64,000 bases of DNA from contig CP100465.1 of assembly GCA_024227995.1 (NCBI GenBank), positions 806,001-870,000 on the forward strand. Direction: 5' to 3'. The position numbers and the translations under genes were made by a program. Shown here in pieces: positions 37,533 to 45,978 of the stretch. Under the pieces are notes generated by a model, which worked only from the letters and a program-made list of their open reading frames with translations, did not search any database and was not told where the DNA came from. The DNA comes from Halomicrococcus gelatinilyticus. GTDB lineage: Archaea > Halobacteriota > Halobacteria > Halobacteriales > Haladaptataceae. Each line of letters begins with the position of its first letter. The stretch's first letter is position 1.

Positions 37533-38360
37533 ATGTACGGCGTGGTGACGCGGAACCCGGAGGAGCTCGAGTGGGCCGAGTTCGACACGGGGTTCTACGA
37601 GGTCAAGGACGTGACCGGTCGAGCGACCGAACCCGTCGAGACGGGCGTGAACATGATCTCCTGTTTCGGCGACAACGCGGCGGCCGAGCAGGACCCGTCG
37701 CTCGTCCCGGTGAACGAGAACGGCGAGCGGGCGACGCGCGAACGACCCTACTTCGACTGGGCCTACATCTGCCCCACCCGGGACGCCTACCGTGAGGGCC
37801 TGCTGGAGATGGTCGAGGACGCCGCCGCGGTGAACCCCGACGTACGCCTCGACGACGTCGGGTTCCCGCGCGCGGAGTACTGCCACTGCGAGGAGTGCGA
37901 CGACCGGTTCGCGGCGAGCGAGTACGACGACCGGGCGGCGTGGCGCGCGAGCGTCATCACGGAGTTCGTCGCGGAAGCAGCGGAGCGGATTCCGGGCAAG
38001 ACCTACCTCACGCTCTACCCCGACCCCTACCCCGGCCACCTCTACGAGCGCGCCGGTCTCGACCTGGACGCGCTCTCGGAGTACGTCGACGAGTTCGTCG
38101 TCCCGCTGTACGACATGGCCTACTCAACGACCTACTGGCTGGAGGTCATCGCGAGCGGGTTCGAGGACGCGCTCGACGTCCCGTTCAGCGTGGAACTGTA
38201 CGCGGTCGACGTCGACGTCGACGCGCTCGTGCACGCGGCGGAGGTCGTGGACGAGTACGCCGAGAACGTCCTGTTCGGCTACGAGTCGAGCAACGCCCGC
38301 GCCGCCCTCCGCCGGATGGACGCCGACTCGCGCGAGGGCGTCAGCCACGGCGAGGAGTGA
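37533..38360 (+). CDS. Putative TIM-barrel hydrolase-like protein, haloarchaeal
   Basis: This 275-residue protein contains YICPTRDAYREGLLEMV, DDVGFPRAEYCHCEEC and KTYLTLYPDPYPGHLYERA. Its alternation of strands and helices ending in acidic residues suggests an (alpha/beta)8 barrel, and the CHCEEC segment resembles Cys clusters of some uncharacterised glycoside-hydrolase-like families. No signal peptide is present, so it is probably cytoplasmic. Start ATG 37533. I do not recognise a named family, and the hydrolase label is tentative. Confidence 0.6.
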   Translation: MYGVVTRNPEELEWAEFDTGFYEVKDVTGRATEPVETGVNMISCFGDNAAAEQDPSLVPVNENGERATRERPYFDWAYICPTRDAYREGLLEMVEDAAAVNPDVRLDDVGFPRAEYCHCEECDDRFAASEYDDRAAWRASVITEFVAEAAERIPGKTYLTLYPDPYPGHLYERAGLDLDALSEYVDEFVVPLYDMAYSTTYWLEVIASGFEDALDVPFSVELYAVDVDVDALVHAAEVVDEYAENVLFGYESSNARAALRRMDADSREGVSHGEE

Positions 38361-38614
38361 CCGTCGGCGAGCGACCCCGAACCTGTTGACCCCAAGACAT
38401 TTGTTGGCAAACGACGTACCGGTGACGTGACGGTCCGCGTCGGGGTCCGCCCAGAATCGGACGACCGGTCGCTCGCAGACGCCACGGGTCGCGGTACCGG
38501 CCCCGACGCACCACACGGGGTGAACGAACGTGAACGGCAACGGAGTCTCCGCACGACTGTTCTCGGGTAGCGGGCGGTGGAAACGAGCGTCGCCGACCGA
38601 GCCGAGGTGGTAGC

Positions 38615-38944
38615 GTGCCGGACCGTTCGGTCGACGGGCGGCTGTCGGTCGACGAGCTGTTCGACCTGCTTGGCCACCCACGACGGCGGGACGCGCTCCG
38701 CCACCTCGTCGGAACCGAGGGGCCGGTCACGGTCGAGGACCTCGCCAGGGCGCTCGCCGGAGAAGGAGCGGAGTCACACCGTCTCGTAGCGGCGGCGCTG
38801 CGGCACAAGCACCTGCCGAAGCTGGACGAACGGGGGGTCGTCGACTACCGGGGTGGCGAAGGACGGCTCCGGTACGAGTCCGACCCACGGCTGGAGGAGT
38901 GGCTGCAGCAGGCGACAGCGTTCGAGGAGGGGAACTCAGGATAG
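38615..38944 (+). CDS. DUF7344-type winged-helix protein
   Basis: This 109-residue protein has a winged-helix DNA-binding segment near its start: LSVDELFDLLGHPRRRDALR, then EDLARAL and a wing at [12 protein letters not shown]. This is the pattern of a large haloarchaeal winged-helix family. The start is GTG 38615. Its 3' end overlaps the convergent Nudix gene by 9 bases. Regulated targets are unknown. Confidence 0.75.
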   Translation: MPDRSVDGRLSVDELFDLLGHPRRRDALRHLVGTEGPVTVEDLARALAGEGAESHRLVAAALRHKHLPKLDERGVVDYRGGEGRLRYESDPRLEEWLQQATAFEEGNSG

Positions 38945-39493
38945 CGTCCGCTCGCGCCACGTCCGGAGCTGCTCGCGGTCGCGCGTGTTCTCGGGAAGGT
39001 CGTGGAACCACCGCGCGTCGGTTATCTCGCCGTCGGGGTCGTCGACGTCGAGCGTCGCCGTCTCCGTCCGCGCCTGGAACGTCGGCAGGACGCCCAGCGT
39101 CGAGTGCTCGCCGCTCTCGATGGCGGTGCGCGTCGCGATGGCCAGCCCCTCGTAGTCGGCCTCGACGCCGGCCTCCTCGCGGAGTTCGCGAGCGGCCGCC
39201 TCGCGGAACGACTCCCCCTCGCGGACGCCGCCGCCGGGGAGCACCCACCTGTCGACCCCCTCGTGCCAGACGAGCAGGAGTTCGCCGGAGGGACGGTAGA
39301 CCACCGTGTGTGCGCCGTACGGAGCGCCGGTCTCGGCCGCTCGCCGGGCGAGGGTGCGGAACCGCCGCCGGGACACCTCGTAGGTGCGGGTGAACTCCAG
39401 GTACTCCGCGTAGGCGCTCGTCAGGCGGTGGTAGGCCTGCTCGGCGCGCTGTTCCGCCCTGTCGGCGAGGAACCAGAGCTCGTCAACGGTCAT
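38936..39493 (-). CDS. Nudix hydrolase with N-terminal helical extension
   Basis: This 185-residue protein has a full Nudix box at about residues 87-109: G, five residues, E, seven residues, then RELREEAGV. The first ~55 residues are helical and Arg-rich (TVDELWFLADRAEQRAEQAY), an extension seen in haloarchaeal members. It hydrolyses a nucleoside diphosphate derivative of unknown identity. Confidence 0.88.
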   Translation of the reverse strand: MTVDELWFLADRAEQRAEQAYHRLTSAYAEYLEFTRTYEVSRRRFRTLARRAAETGAPYGAHTVVYRPSGELLLVWHEGVDRWVLPGGGVREGESFREAAARELREEAGVEADYEGLAIATRTAIESGEHSTLGVLPTFQARTETATLDVDDPDGEITDARWFHDLPENTRDREQLRTWRERTLS

Positions 39494-39724
39494 CGTCCGA
39501 CCGGCGGGGAAGCGGCTTCGGAGACGGATCGAGCCGGGGACGCGAAGATCGAGAGGTCATACCACTCGCTTGTCCGGCCCCCGAGATAAGCTTTCGGCCG
39601 CCGGAACCTGCGGACGGAGACGGGGTCGACCGGCGCTCCCGGCGCACGGTCGAGGGCGACGCGACACCAGCGTGCCACGTCCGGAATCGGACGCTTTTTA
39701 GGCAGCGACGGATTACCTCGACGC

Positions 39725-39907
39725 ATGAGCTTCGACGAAGACGACCGCGTCATCCTCCACGACGAGCACAGCGAGTACGACGGTGAGGAAGGCACCATCA
39801 CGCAGGTGATGGAGACGATGTTCGGCGACGCGACCTACACCGTCAGCTTCGACGACGGCCAGGAGACCGGCATCCCCGAGGACTCCCTCGAAGCGGCCGA
39901 GGAGTAA
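39725..39907 (+). CDS. Small SH3-like protein (DUF1918-type)
   Basis: This 60-residue acidic protein reads as a single small beta barrel (DDRVILHDEHSEYDG, then YTVSFDDGQETGIPE), like DUF1918 or KOW/SH3-like domains. The gene begins at ATG 39725, with a TATA-like tttttag about 27-32 bases upstream. T-tract ctttttctcg (39911-39920) follows its stop and can serve as terminator. It is probably monocistronic; its function is unknown. Confidence 0.7.
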   Translation: MSFDEDDRVILHDEHSEYDGEEGTITQVMETMFGDATYTVSFDDGQETGIPEDSLEAAEE

Positions 39908-39940
39908 GGGCTTTTTCTCGCTTCGGTACCTACCGCGACC

Positions 39941-40363
39941 ATGGCCAGCGTTCCGTTCCACTACATCGACCTGCGGGCGTTCTGTTACGCGACGGAGGAC
40001 GACAAGCGCGTCGAGGACGCCCTCCGGACGTACCTGCCCGAGGACTTCGAGATCGAACGCACGGAGAGCGAGGGACACCACGGCGACCGCATCCTCGTCC
40101 TGTCCGCCCGCGTCGAGAACGCCGACGACGTGCGACACGTCCTCGACAAACTGCGCGAACTGCCGGACCTCGACGACGTCCGCGACGAGCTCGACGAGCG
40201 CGTCGACGACAACTGCTCTTTCTTCGTCTCGCTGGACAAGCAGGACGCCTTCCGGGGCGAGGTGTCGCTCGGCCAGGGGATCACCCTCCGCGCGAAGGTG
40301 GAGGCGTACCCCGCGAAGAAGGACGCCGCCGTCGAGAACGCGCGCGAGGCGCTGGCCCGGTAA
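39941..40363 (+). CDS. RNA-binding/exosome-like protein (DUF54 family)
   Basis: This 140-residue protein begins VPFHYIDLRAFCYATEDDKRVEDAL, as in archaeal DUF54 proteins described as RNA-binding and related to an exosome-associated subunit. It contains FFVSLDKQDAFRGEVSL, which fits the conserved C-terminal half. It could take part in RNA metabolism, though the precise role is unsettled. Start ATG 39941. Confidence 0.82.
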   Translation: MASVPFHYIDLRAFCYATEDDKRVEDALRTYLPEDFEIERTESEGHHGDRILVLSARVENADDVRHVLDKLRELPDLDDVRDELDERVDDNCSFFVSLDKQDAFRGEVSLGQGITLRAKVEAYPAKKDAAVENAREALAR

Positions 40364-40440
40364 GCGCGGCCTAACTTCCCGTTACGCGCAGTCAGGTGGA
40401 CAGAAAGTTTATCACCGTACCCGACAACGTGCTATCCGTT

Positions 40441-40457
40441 ACCACGCAACGCGTGGT
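40441..40457 (+). promoter_or_regulatory. Hairpin just upstream of the small zinc-ribbon gene
   Basis: accacgc (40441-40447) pairs with gcgtggt (40451-40457) around aac. The hairpin ends 8 bases before ATG 40466, and its 3' arm carries the only GG-rich ribosome-binding candidate. A TATA-like tttat lies at 40408-40412, so the leader would be about 30 bases and include this stem. Translational control is possible but unproven. Confidence 0.4.
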
Positions 40458-40465
40458 GTGGCACC

Positions 40466-40621
40466 ATGAATGAATGTCCGTACTGCAGTTCTGACCTGCG
40501 TCGTTCCGGCACGAGACAGACCACCCGTAGCGGCGACCCGATCGGCAACAAGAGCACCGGCACGGAACTCGTCTCGTGCCCCGACTGCGGCGGCGTGATC
40601 GACGGCTTCACCGCGCACTGA
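40466..40621 (+). CDS. Small double-CxxC zinc-ribbon protein
   Basis: A 51-residue frame begins MNECPYCSSDLRRSG and later has LVSCPDCGGVIDGFTAH. The two CPxC pairs would bind one zinc. This matches the CPxCG-related zinc-finger microproteins of haloarchaea. It lies between the DUF54 gene and the FKBP gene. The central region (TTRSGDPIGNKSTGTE) is polar. Its function is unknown, although some such proteins affect motility or biofilm traits in Haloferax. Confidence 0.75.
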   Translation: MNECPYCSSDLRRSGTRQTTRSGDPIGNKSTGTELVSCPDCGGVIDGFTAH

Positions 40622-40769
40622 ACGCGTCCTCCCCCTGCTATTTCGACGACCACCGAGCAGCGACGCGACGATAGCGCAGGCTCAACGAGAACCGCGTGAA
40701 CGGAGAGAAACGTGTCTTCGGACCGTCACCGCTGACCGCGGCGGCGGTGGTCCGTCGCCAGCCGCGCGA

Positions 40770-41702
40770 CTACTCCTCGTCGGCTTCGGCTTCGAGTTCC
40801 TCGACGAGTTCCTCCTCGTCGACGTCGGCGTCCTCGAGGGCCTCCTCGAGGTCGGCCTCGCCGGCACCGCCCATCATGCCGCCCATGCCGCCCATCATGC
40901 CGCCCATGCCACCGTCGATGGTCTCCTGGACGATGACGCGGTCGAGGTCGAGGCGGTCGATGATGTCCTGAGCGATCTGCTGCTTCTGGAACATCCACTG
41001 CTGGTTCATCGACAGCTGCGGCGTCGACTCGATGTAGAGCGTCTCCTTCTCGACGGTCTCGGTCTCGGTTTCGCCGTCCTCGCCCTCGACCTCTTCCTCT
41101 TCCTCGTCGGTCTCGATCCACATGTCGAGGTCGGCGTCGATGTACATGCCGAGCAGGCCCTCGGCCTTCTCGGTGCGGTCGTCGACCTCCTCGACGACCT
41201 CGTAGTCGTACTCGATGTCGTCACCCGCGAGCGGGTGGTTGAAGTCGACGCGGGCGCGCCCGCCGATGATGGTCTCGACGTAGCCCTGCTGGCCGTCGAC
41301 CTGGACGCTCGCGCCGGGGTAACGGTCGTCCTCGTCGATCTTGTCCGCGCTCACGGTGCGGACCTCCTCGGGGTCGTACTCGCCGAACGCCTCCTCCGCG
41401 GGGACGACGACGGTGCCCTCGGTGCCGACCTCCTCGCCGTAGATGCCCTCCTCGACGCTCTCGAAGATGTGCCCTGCGCCCAGGACGATGGTGCGCGGCT
41501 CGAAGTCGCGGCCCTCGTCCTCGATGCCCTCCTCCTCGGCCACCTCGGCGTCGGTCGTGTCGACGAGGTCGTCGCTCTCGACGGTTCGCGCGGTGTAGGC
41601 GAGGCGGACGAAGTCCCCCTCCTGCAGCCCCTCCTCGGGTGCCTGCTCTTCCTCGGCGTCGGTCTCTTCCTCGGTTACTTCGGCCTCTGGTTCTTCACTC
41701 AT
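40770..41702 (-). CDS. FKBP-type peptidyl-prolyl isomerase, SlyD-like, with Gly/Met-rich tail
   Basis: This 310-residue protein has an acidic N-terminal tail (about 1-28), an FKBP domain (LQEGDFVRLAYTART, then FNHPLAGDDIEYDY) and an 'insert in flap' region as in SlyD. It therefore combines prolyl isomerase and chaperone activity. The C-terminal half includes an acidic linker and, near residues 264-282, GGMGGMMGGMGGMMGG, resembling chaperonin tails, followed by an acidic end. The start ATG is at 41702. It is monocistronic. Confidence 0.9.
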   Translation of the reverse strand: MSEEPEAEVTEEETDAEEEQAPEEGLQEGDFVRLAYTARTVESDDLVDTTDAEVAEEEGIEDEGRDFEPRTIVLGAGHIFESVEEGIYGEEVGTEGTVVVPAEEAFGEYDPEEVRTVSADKIDEDDRYPGASVQVDGQQGYVETIIGGRARVDFNHPLAGDDIEYDYEVVEEVDDRTEKAEGLLGMYIDADLDMWIETDEEEEEVEGEDGETETETVEKETLYIESTPQLSMNQQWMFQKQQIAQDIIDRLDLDRVIVQETIDGGMGGMMGGMGGMMGGAGEADLEEALEDADVDEEELVEELEAEADEE

Positions 41703-41845
41703 ACACGGAACGACACTCGTTCGGCCCTTAAGAATCACGTTTCGCCCCGGCGGGCATCGCGGACGGTTCGCGGTGCCACTCCGCCGGTCCGGACGCGCCG
41801 CCCGACGGAGATTTTACGTGGGTCCGGGCGGCAGTTCCAGCCGAG

Positions 41846-42601
41846 ATGGACGCTGCACGGTTCCTCGCCGGGTCGCCCGACCGACGTCGACTGCTCGCGC
41901 ACCTCCGCGAGCAGCCAGGGTCGCCCCGCGACGTCGCCGACGCGCTCGACACCTCGCGCCGGAGCGTCCAGCGCAACCTCGCCGAACTGCGCGACCGCGG
42001 CTGGGCCGAGAGGCGCGACGGCGGCTACCACCTGACGACCGCCGGCGCGCTGGTCGCGCAGGCCCACGCGGACTACCGCGACGCGCTCGCGGTCATCGAC
42101 GAGGCCGCGCCCTTCCTGCGGGAGGTGGCGGCCGAGCACGCGCCCGACCCCGCGTGGCTCGGCGACGCCGCGGTCGTCACCGCGACCGCCGAGCGACCGC
42201 AGGCACCCGTCAGTCACTACGTCCAGCGCGTGCGCGAGCGCGAGACGACCACCGTCCGGATGCTCGCGCCGGTGCTGAGTCGCATCTTCCACGAACCCCA
42301 CGCCGAACTCGTCCTCTCGGGCGTCGACACCGAACTGGTGCTGCCTGCCGACGGCGTCGAGACCGCCCGCTCGATGAACCCGCTGGAGTTCAGGGTGGTC
42401 GTGCGCGCCATCGACCTCTACCGCCACGACGGACCGGTCCCCGTCGGACTGACGCTCGGCGACGACTGGGTGCTGGCGGGCGCATACGACGACGACGGAC
42501 AGCTCAGGGCCGTCGTCGAGTGCGACCACCCGGAGTTGTTCGACTGGGCCGAGTCGCTGTACGAGGACCACAGGTCGAAGTCGGAACCGGTTCGGTCGTG
42601 A
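41846..42601 (+). CDS. FilR1-like transcriptional regulator (HTH plus DUF1724)
   Basis: This 251-residue protein has an N-terminal winged HTH (about residues 6-65: SPRDVADALDTSRRSVQRNL) and a middle/C-terminal domain (about 100-245) matching the DUF1724/FilR1 ligand-binding domain of archaeal regulators. It may bind a small ligand and control transcription; the targets are unknown. ATG 41846 lies downstream of a TATA-like ttttacg about 27 bases away. Confidence 0.82.
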   Translation: MDAARFLAGSPDRRRLLAHLREQPGSPRDVADALDTSRRSVQRNLAELRDRGWAERRDGGYHLTTAGALVAQAHADYRDALAVIDEAAPFLREVAAEHAPDPAWLGDAAVVTATAERPQAPVSHYVQRVRERETTTVRMLAPVLSRIFHEPHAELVLSGVDTELVLPADGVETARSMNPLEFRVVVRAIDLYRHDGPVPVGLTLGDDWVLAGAYDDDGQLRAVVECDHPELFDWAESLYEDHRSKSEPVRS

Positions 42602-42683
42602 GCTGTCGTGCAGCGACCAGATTCCGGGTGACTGGGTCGGTTCTGTGACGCGTTCGTTCCGCTGGATGGCTCGTGACCGCCCC

Positions 42684-42793
42684 GAAAGCCCCTGGCGGCT
42701 CCGGTCGAGGGACTCGCTGCGCGCTTCCCTCGCGGTGCTCGGTCCAGTGCTTGCATCGTCCGTCTTCCCGGAGCCGCCAGCCCCTTCCAGTCC
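42684..42793 (+). repeat. Palindrome-ended ~110-bp element, copy B
   Basis: It starts gaaagccc and ends ccttccagtcc. It contains ctcgctgcgcgcttc 29 bases in and cagtgcttgcatcg 61 bases in, the same order and spacing as copy A. ctggcggctccgg (42692-42704) is a perfect inverted match to ccggagccgccag (42768-42780). It occupies the 308-base gap between the FilR1-like gene and nnr. A TATA-like region for nnr lies downstream at about 42877-42884. Confidence 0.78.
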
Positions 42794-42909
42794 CGCCCGC
42801 GTCGGTTGGTCGGGCGGGCGAAACCGGGACCCGATTCCCAGATGCGTTTTCGGACAGCGTGACCCACCCACCCGCAACATTAACCGCGCGGCCGGCCGAA
42901 CGGCCGACC

Positions 42910-44334
42910 ATGATAACCGCAGACCGGATGGCCGCGGTCGACGAGAACGCCGCAGCGCTGGGCGTGCCGCGCAAGCAGTTGATGGAGTCCAGCGGGAACG
43001 CGGTCGCCCGAGAGGTACGGGCGGCGGCCGACCCCGGCGCGCGGGTCGCCGTCGTCGCCGGCCGGGGCAACAACGGCGGCGACGCGTTCGTCGCGGCGCG
43101 CTTCCTCGACGACTACGACGTGTCGGTCCACCTGCTCGGTCGCCCGGGGGACATCGGCACCGACATCGCCCGCGAGAACTGGGCCGCGCTCCAGCAGGGC
43201 GAGTACGAGACGGTGACGGTCGCCGACTCGCGCGCGTTCGAGTTGCCCGACTGCGACGTGGTCGTCGACGCGATGCTCGGCACGGGCGTCACCGGGGCGC
43301 TCCGGGAGCCCGCGGCGACGGCCGCCGAGCGCATCAACGCCGTGGACGCGACGGTCGTCGCGGTCGACGTCCCCTCGGGCGTGAACGCCGACACGGGCGA
43401 GGCGGCGGGCGTCGCCGTCGACGCCGACCGCGTGGTGACGTTCCACGACGAGAAGCCCGGGCTGGCCGACGTCGACGCCGCGGTGACGGTGGCCGACATC
43501 GGCATCCCCGCGGCGGCCGAGCGGGTCGTCGGCCCCGGCGACCTGCGGGCGGTCCGCGACGACGTCGGCGGCCGCGCGTTCGTCGTCGGGGGCGGGCCCT
43601 TCACCGGCGCGCCCGCGCTCGCCGGGCAGGCGGCACTGCGCGCGGGGGCCGACCTCTCCTTCGTCGCCGCGCCGGAGACGGTCGCGGGCGAGATACAGGG
43701 GTACGCCGAGGACCTCATCGTCCAGCCGTACGGCGGCGAGCGGCTGACGCCCGACCAGGTGCCGGACCTGGTGGAGACCGCGGAGCACTACGACGACACC
43801 GTGATAATCGGACCGGGGCTGGGCGACGCCGACGAGACGCTGGACGCCGCCCGACAGTTCCTCCGTTCGTTCGAGGGGCGGGCCGTCGTCGACGCCGACG
43901 CGCTCGCGGTCGTCCCGGACGTCGAGACGGACGCGACGCTGGTCTGCACGCCAAACCGGCGCGAACTCGCCAAGCTCGGGGGACCGCAACCCGACGACCT
44001 CCGCGACGCGACCGACGCGATCGAGGCGCTCGCCGACGACCTCGGCCACGTCGTGCTGGCGAAGGGCGCGACCGACGTCGTGACCGACGGCGAACGGACG
44101 CGGCTGGTGCGAACGGGGAACCCGGGGATGGCGGTCGGGGGCACCGGCGACCTGCTCGCGGGCGCGGTCGCCGGCCTGTTCGGCGGCGCGGACGCCTTCG
44201 ACGCCGCCTGCGTCGGCTCGTACGTCAACGGCCGCGCGGGCGACCTGCTGTACGACGACCGCGGCGAGGGGCTGCTCGCCTCGGACATGCTCGACGAGCT
44301 TCCGGCGGCGATCTGGGGTGACGACGATGTCTGA
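42910..44334 (+). CDS. nnr: Bifunctional NAD(P)H-hydrate epimerase/dehydratase
   Basis: This 474-residue Nnr repairs hydrated NAD(P)H. The N-terminal epimerase domain (about 1-210) has RGNNGGDAFVAARFL. The C-terminal ATP/ADP-dependent dehydratase domain (about 215-474) has TPNRRELAKL and GMAVGGTGDLLAGAVAGL. The start ATG 42910 gives the usual length. It overlaps moaC by 8 bases, so the two are co-translated. Confidence 0.94.
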   Translation: MITADRMAAVDENAAALGVPRKQLMESSGNAVAREVRAAADPGARVAVVAGRGNNGGDAFVAARFLDDYDVSVHLLGRPGDIGTDIARENWAALQQGEYETVTVADSRAFELPDCDVVVDAMLGTGVTGALREPAATAAERINAVDATVVAVDVPSGVNADTGEAAGVAVDADRVVTFHDEKPGLADVDAAVTVADIGIPAAAERVVGPGDLRAVRDDVGGRAFVVGGGPFTGAPALAGQAALRAGADLSFVAAPETVAGEIQGYAEDLIVQPYGGERLTPDQVPDLVETAEHYDDTVIIGPGLGDADETLDAARQFLRSFEGRAVVDADALAVVPDVETDATLVCTPNRRELAKLGGPQPDDLRDATDAIEALADDLGHVVLAKGATDVVTDGERTRLVRTGNPGMAVGGTGDLLAGAVAGLFGGADAFDAACVGSYVNGRAGDLLYDDRGEGLLASDMLDELPAAIWGDDDV

Positions 44335-44830
44335 GGACGACCTGACCCACACCGACGAGGAGGGCGAGGTGCAGATGGTCGACGTGGGCGACAAGCCCGA
44401 CACGGCCCGGCGTGCGGTCGCGGCGGGCGAGATACGGCTCCGGCCGTCGACCGTCGAGGCGGTCCGCGGGAACGACGTCGCGAAGGGCGACGTGCTCGCG
44501 ACGGCCCGCGTCGGCGCGGTCCAGGCAGTCAAACACACGTGGGAGACCATCCCGATGTGCCACCAGATACCCATCACGAACGTCGAGACGGAGTTCACCG
44601 TCCACGACGACCGCATCGCCCTCGAAGTGGCCGTCGAGACGACGGGGAAGACGGGCTGCGAGATGGAGGCGCTGGAGGGCGTGACGACCGGCCTGAACGT
44701 CGTCTGGGACATGGTGAAGTCGGCGGAGAAGGACGACGACGGGCAGTACCCCGACACCGCCGTCCGCGACGTGCGCGTCGTCGAGAAGGAGAAGCGGTCG
44801 CTGTCGGGACGGAGAACCGGGGAGGAGTGA
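44327..44830 (+). CDS. moaC: Cyclic pyranopterin monophosphate synthase MoaC
   Basis: This 167-residue MoaC makes cyclic pyranopterin monophosphate for molybdenum cofactor. It has MVDVGDKPDT, then RVGAVQAVKHTWETIPMCHQ and TGCEMEALEGVTTGLN, the conserved active-site segments. The start ATG 44327 overlaps the nnr stop. The length is normal for archaeal MoaC. A T5 tract follows the stop (44836-44840) and may be its terminator. Confidence 0.95.
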   Translation: MSEDDLTHTDEEGEVQMVDVGDKPDTARRAVAAGEIRLRPSTVEAVRGNDVAKGDVLATARVGAVQAVKHTWETIPMCHQIPITNVETEFTVHDDRIALEVAVETTGKTGCEMEALEGVTTGLNVVWDMVKSAEKDDDGQYPDTAVRDVRVVEKEKRSLSGRRTGEE

Positions 44831-44835
44831 CAGGG

Positions 44836-44840
44836 TTTTT
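44836..44840 (+). terminator. T5 tract after moaC
   Basis: caggg followed by five T bases lies just after the moaC stop and before the next start at 44865, which is consistent with a short archaeal U-rich terminator or partial read-through. Confidence 0.3.
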
Positions 44841-44864
44841 GCCGCCGCCTGCGAAGGGGGCACG

Positions 44865-45812
44865 ATGAGCCCGCGCCCCGACGAACCACGGGAGTCGGAC
44901 CCCCTTCCGCCCGCACGGGCGTTCTCGATACTCGGGAACGAGTTGCGGGTCGAGATACTGCGGACGCTGGCGAGCGCGGAGCTACCGGAGGACCCGCTCG
45001 GCGAACCGAGCGGCCTCTCCTTCTCCGAGTTGTACGACCGGGTCGACGCGAGCAACACGTCGCAGTTCTCCTACCACCTGAACGAACTCGACGACGCGTT
45101 CGTCCGCGAGACCGACGACGGCTACCGGCTCACCTACGCCGGCCAGAAGATCGTCCGGACCATCCTCGCGGGGACGTACAACGAACGCCCGGGCTTCGAA
45201 CCGGTCGACCTCGACGGCCTGTGCCCCGGTTGCGGGGAGACGACCCTGCGGGCGGCGCGCGACGAGGAGATGGTCGTCATCCGCTGCACCGGCTGCGAGG
45301 CCCCGCTCGTCTCGGTGCTGCCCTCGCCCGCACAGGGCAGAAACCGGACGGCCAGCGAGATACTGCAGAGCACCGGCCGGTACGTCCACCAGGAGTACGC
45401 GCTAGCGGTCGACGGCGTCTGCTCGGAGTGCAAGGGACGGATGCGGGGGCGCGTCGAACCGGGCCGAGACCCGGCCGACGACACCTACGTCCACGTCGTC
45501 CAGTGCGAGGAATGCGACTACCGACTCACCTCGCCGATCGAGCTCCGACTGCTCTCCCACCCGGCGGTCGTCTCGTTCTACTGGTCGCACGGCGTCGACA
45601 TCGGGGCGAAGCCGCTCTGGGAGCTGTTCGAGTACCTGTTCTCCGACCGGTGGCGGACGACGGTGCTGTCGACCGACCCCTACGAGTTCCGGGTGACCTT
45701 CGCCGTCGACGGGAACGAACTGCGGATCGAGATGGACGAGACCCTCTCGGTCACGTCGGTCCGCGCGACCGAGACGCAGGTTCCGCGCGCGAACGAGGAC
45801 GCCAGTGAATGA
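44865..45812 (+). CDS. Winged-helix regulator with zinc-ribbon domains
   Basis: This 315-residue protein has an ArsR-like winged helix (about residues 15-100: ARAFSILGNELRVEILRTL, then NTSQFSYHLNELDDAFVRE) and two Cys-pair ribbons: CPGC with CTGC (about 125-150) and CSEC with CEEC (about 185-220). A C-terminal domain (about 230-305) follows. It is typical of haloarchaeal regulators with domains such as DUF7351. The ligand and targets are unknown. Confidence 0.8.
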   Translation: MSPRPDEPRESDPLPPARAFSILGNELRVEILRTLASAELPEDPLGEPSGLSFSELYDRVDASNTSQFSYHLNELDDAFVRETDDGYRLTYAGQKIVRTILAGTYNERPGFEPVDLDGLCPGCGETTLRAARDEEMVVIRCTGCEAPLVSVLPSPAQGRNRTASEILQSTGRYVHQEYALAVDGVCSECKGRMRGRVEPGRDPADDTYVHVVQCEECDYRLTSPIELRLLSHPAVVSFYWSHGVDIGAKPLWELFEYLFSDRWRTTVLSTDPYEFRVTFAVDGNELRIEMDETLSVTSVRATETQVPRANEDASE

Positions 45813-45978
45813 CAGATTCATAACAAAAACGGCGTTGAGCTATACGCGTTCGTTCCGGGACCGCCACCCCGGCTTCGACGAACACCTTGAATCGCGTACG
45901 AGATTATTTTAGTCAATCTCCTGTTACTGCACCAACAAATCGGAACAGGTATCCCTCCGACCTCGGTTCGTATCGAGC

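Noticed and set aside
38395..38420. ttg-centred near-palindrome tttgttggcaaa as an operator
   Set aside because: It is short and imperfect, and lies about 200 bases from the next start. There is no support for a role.
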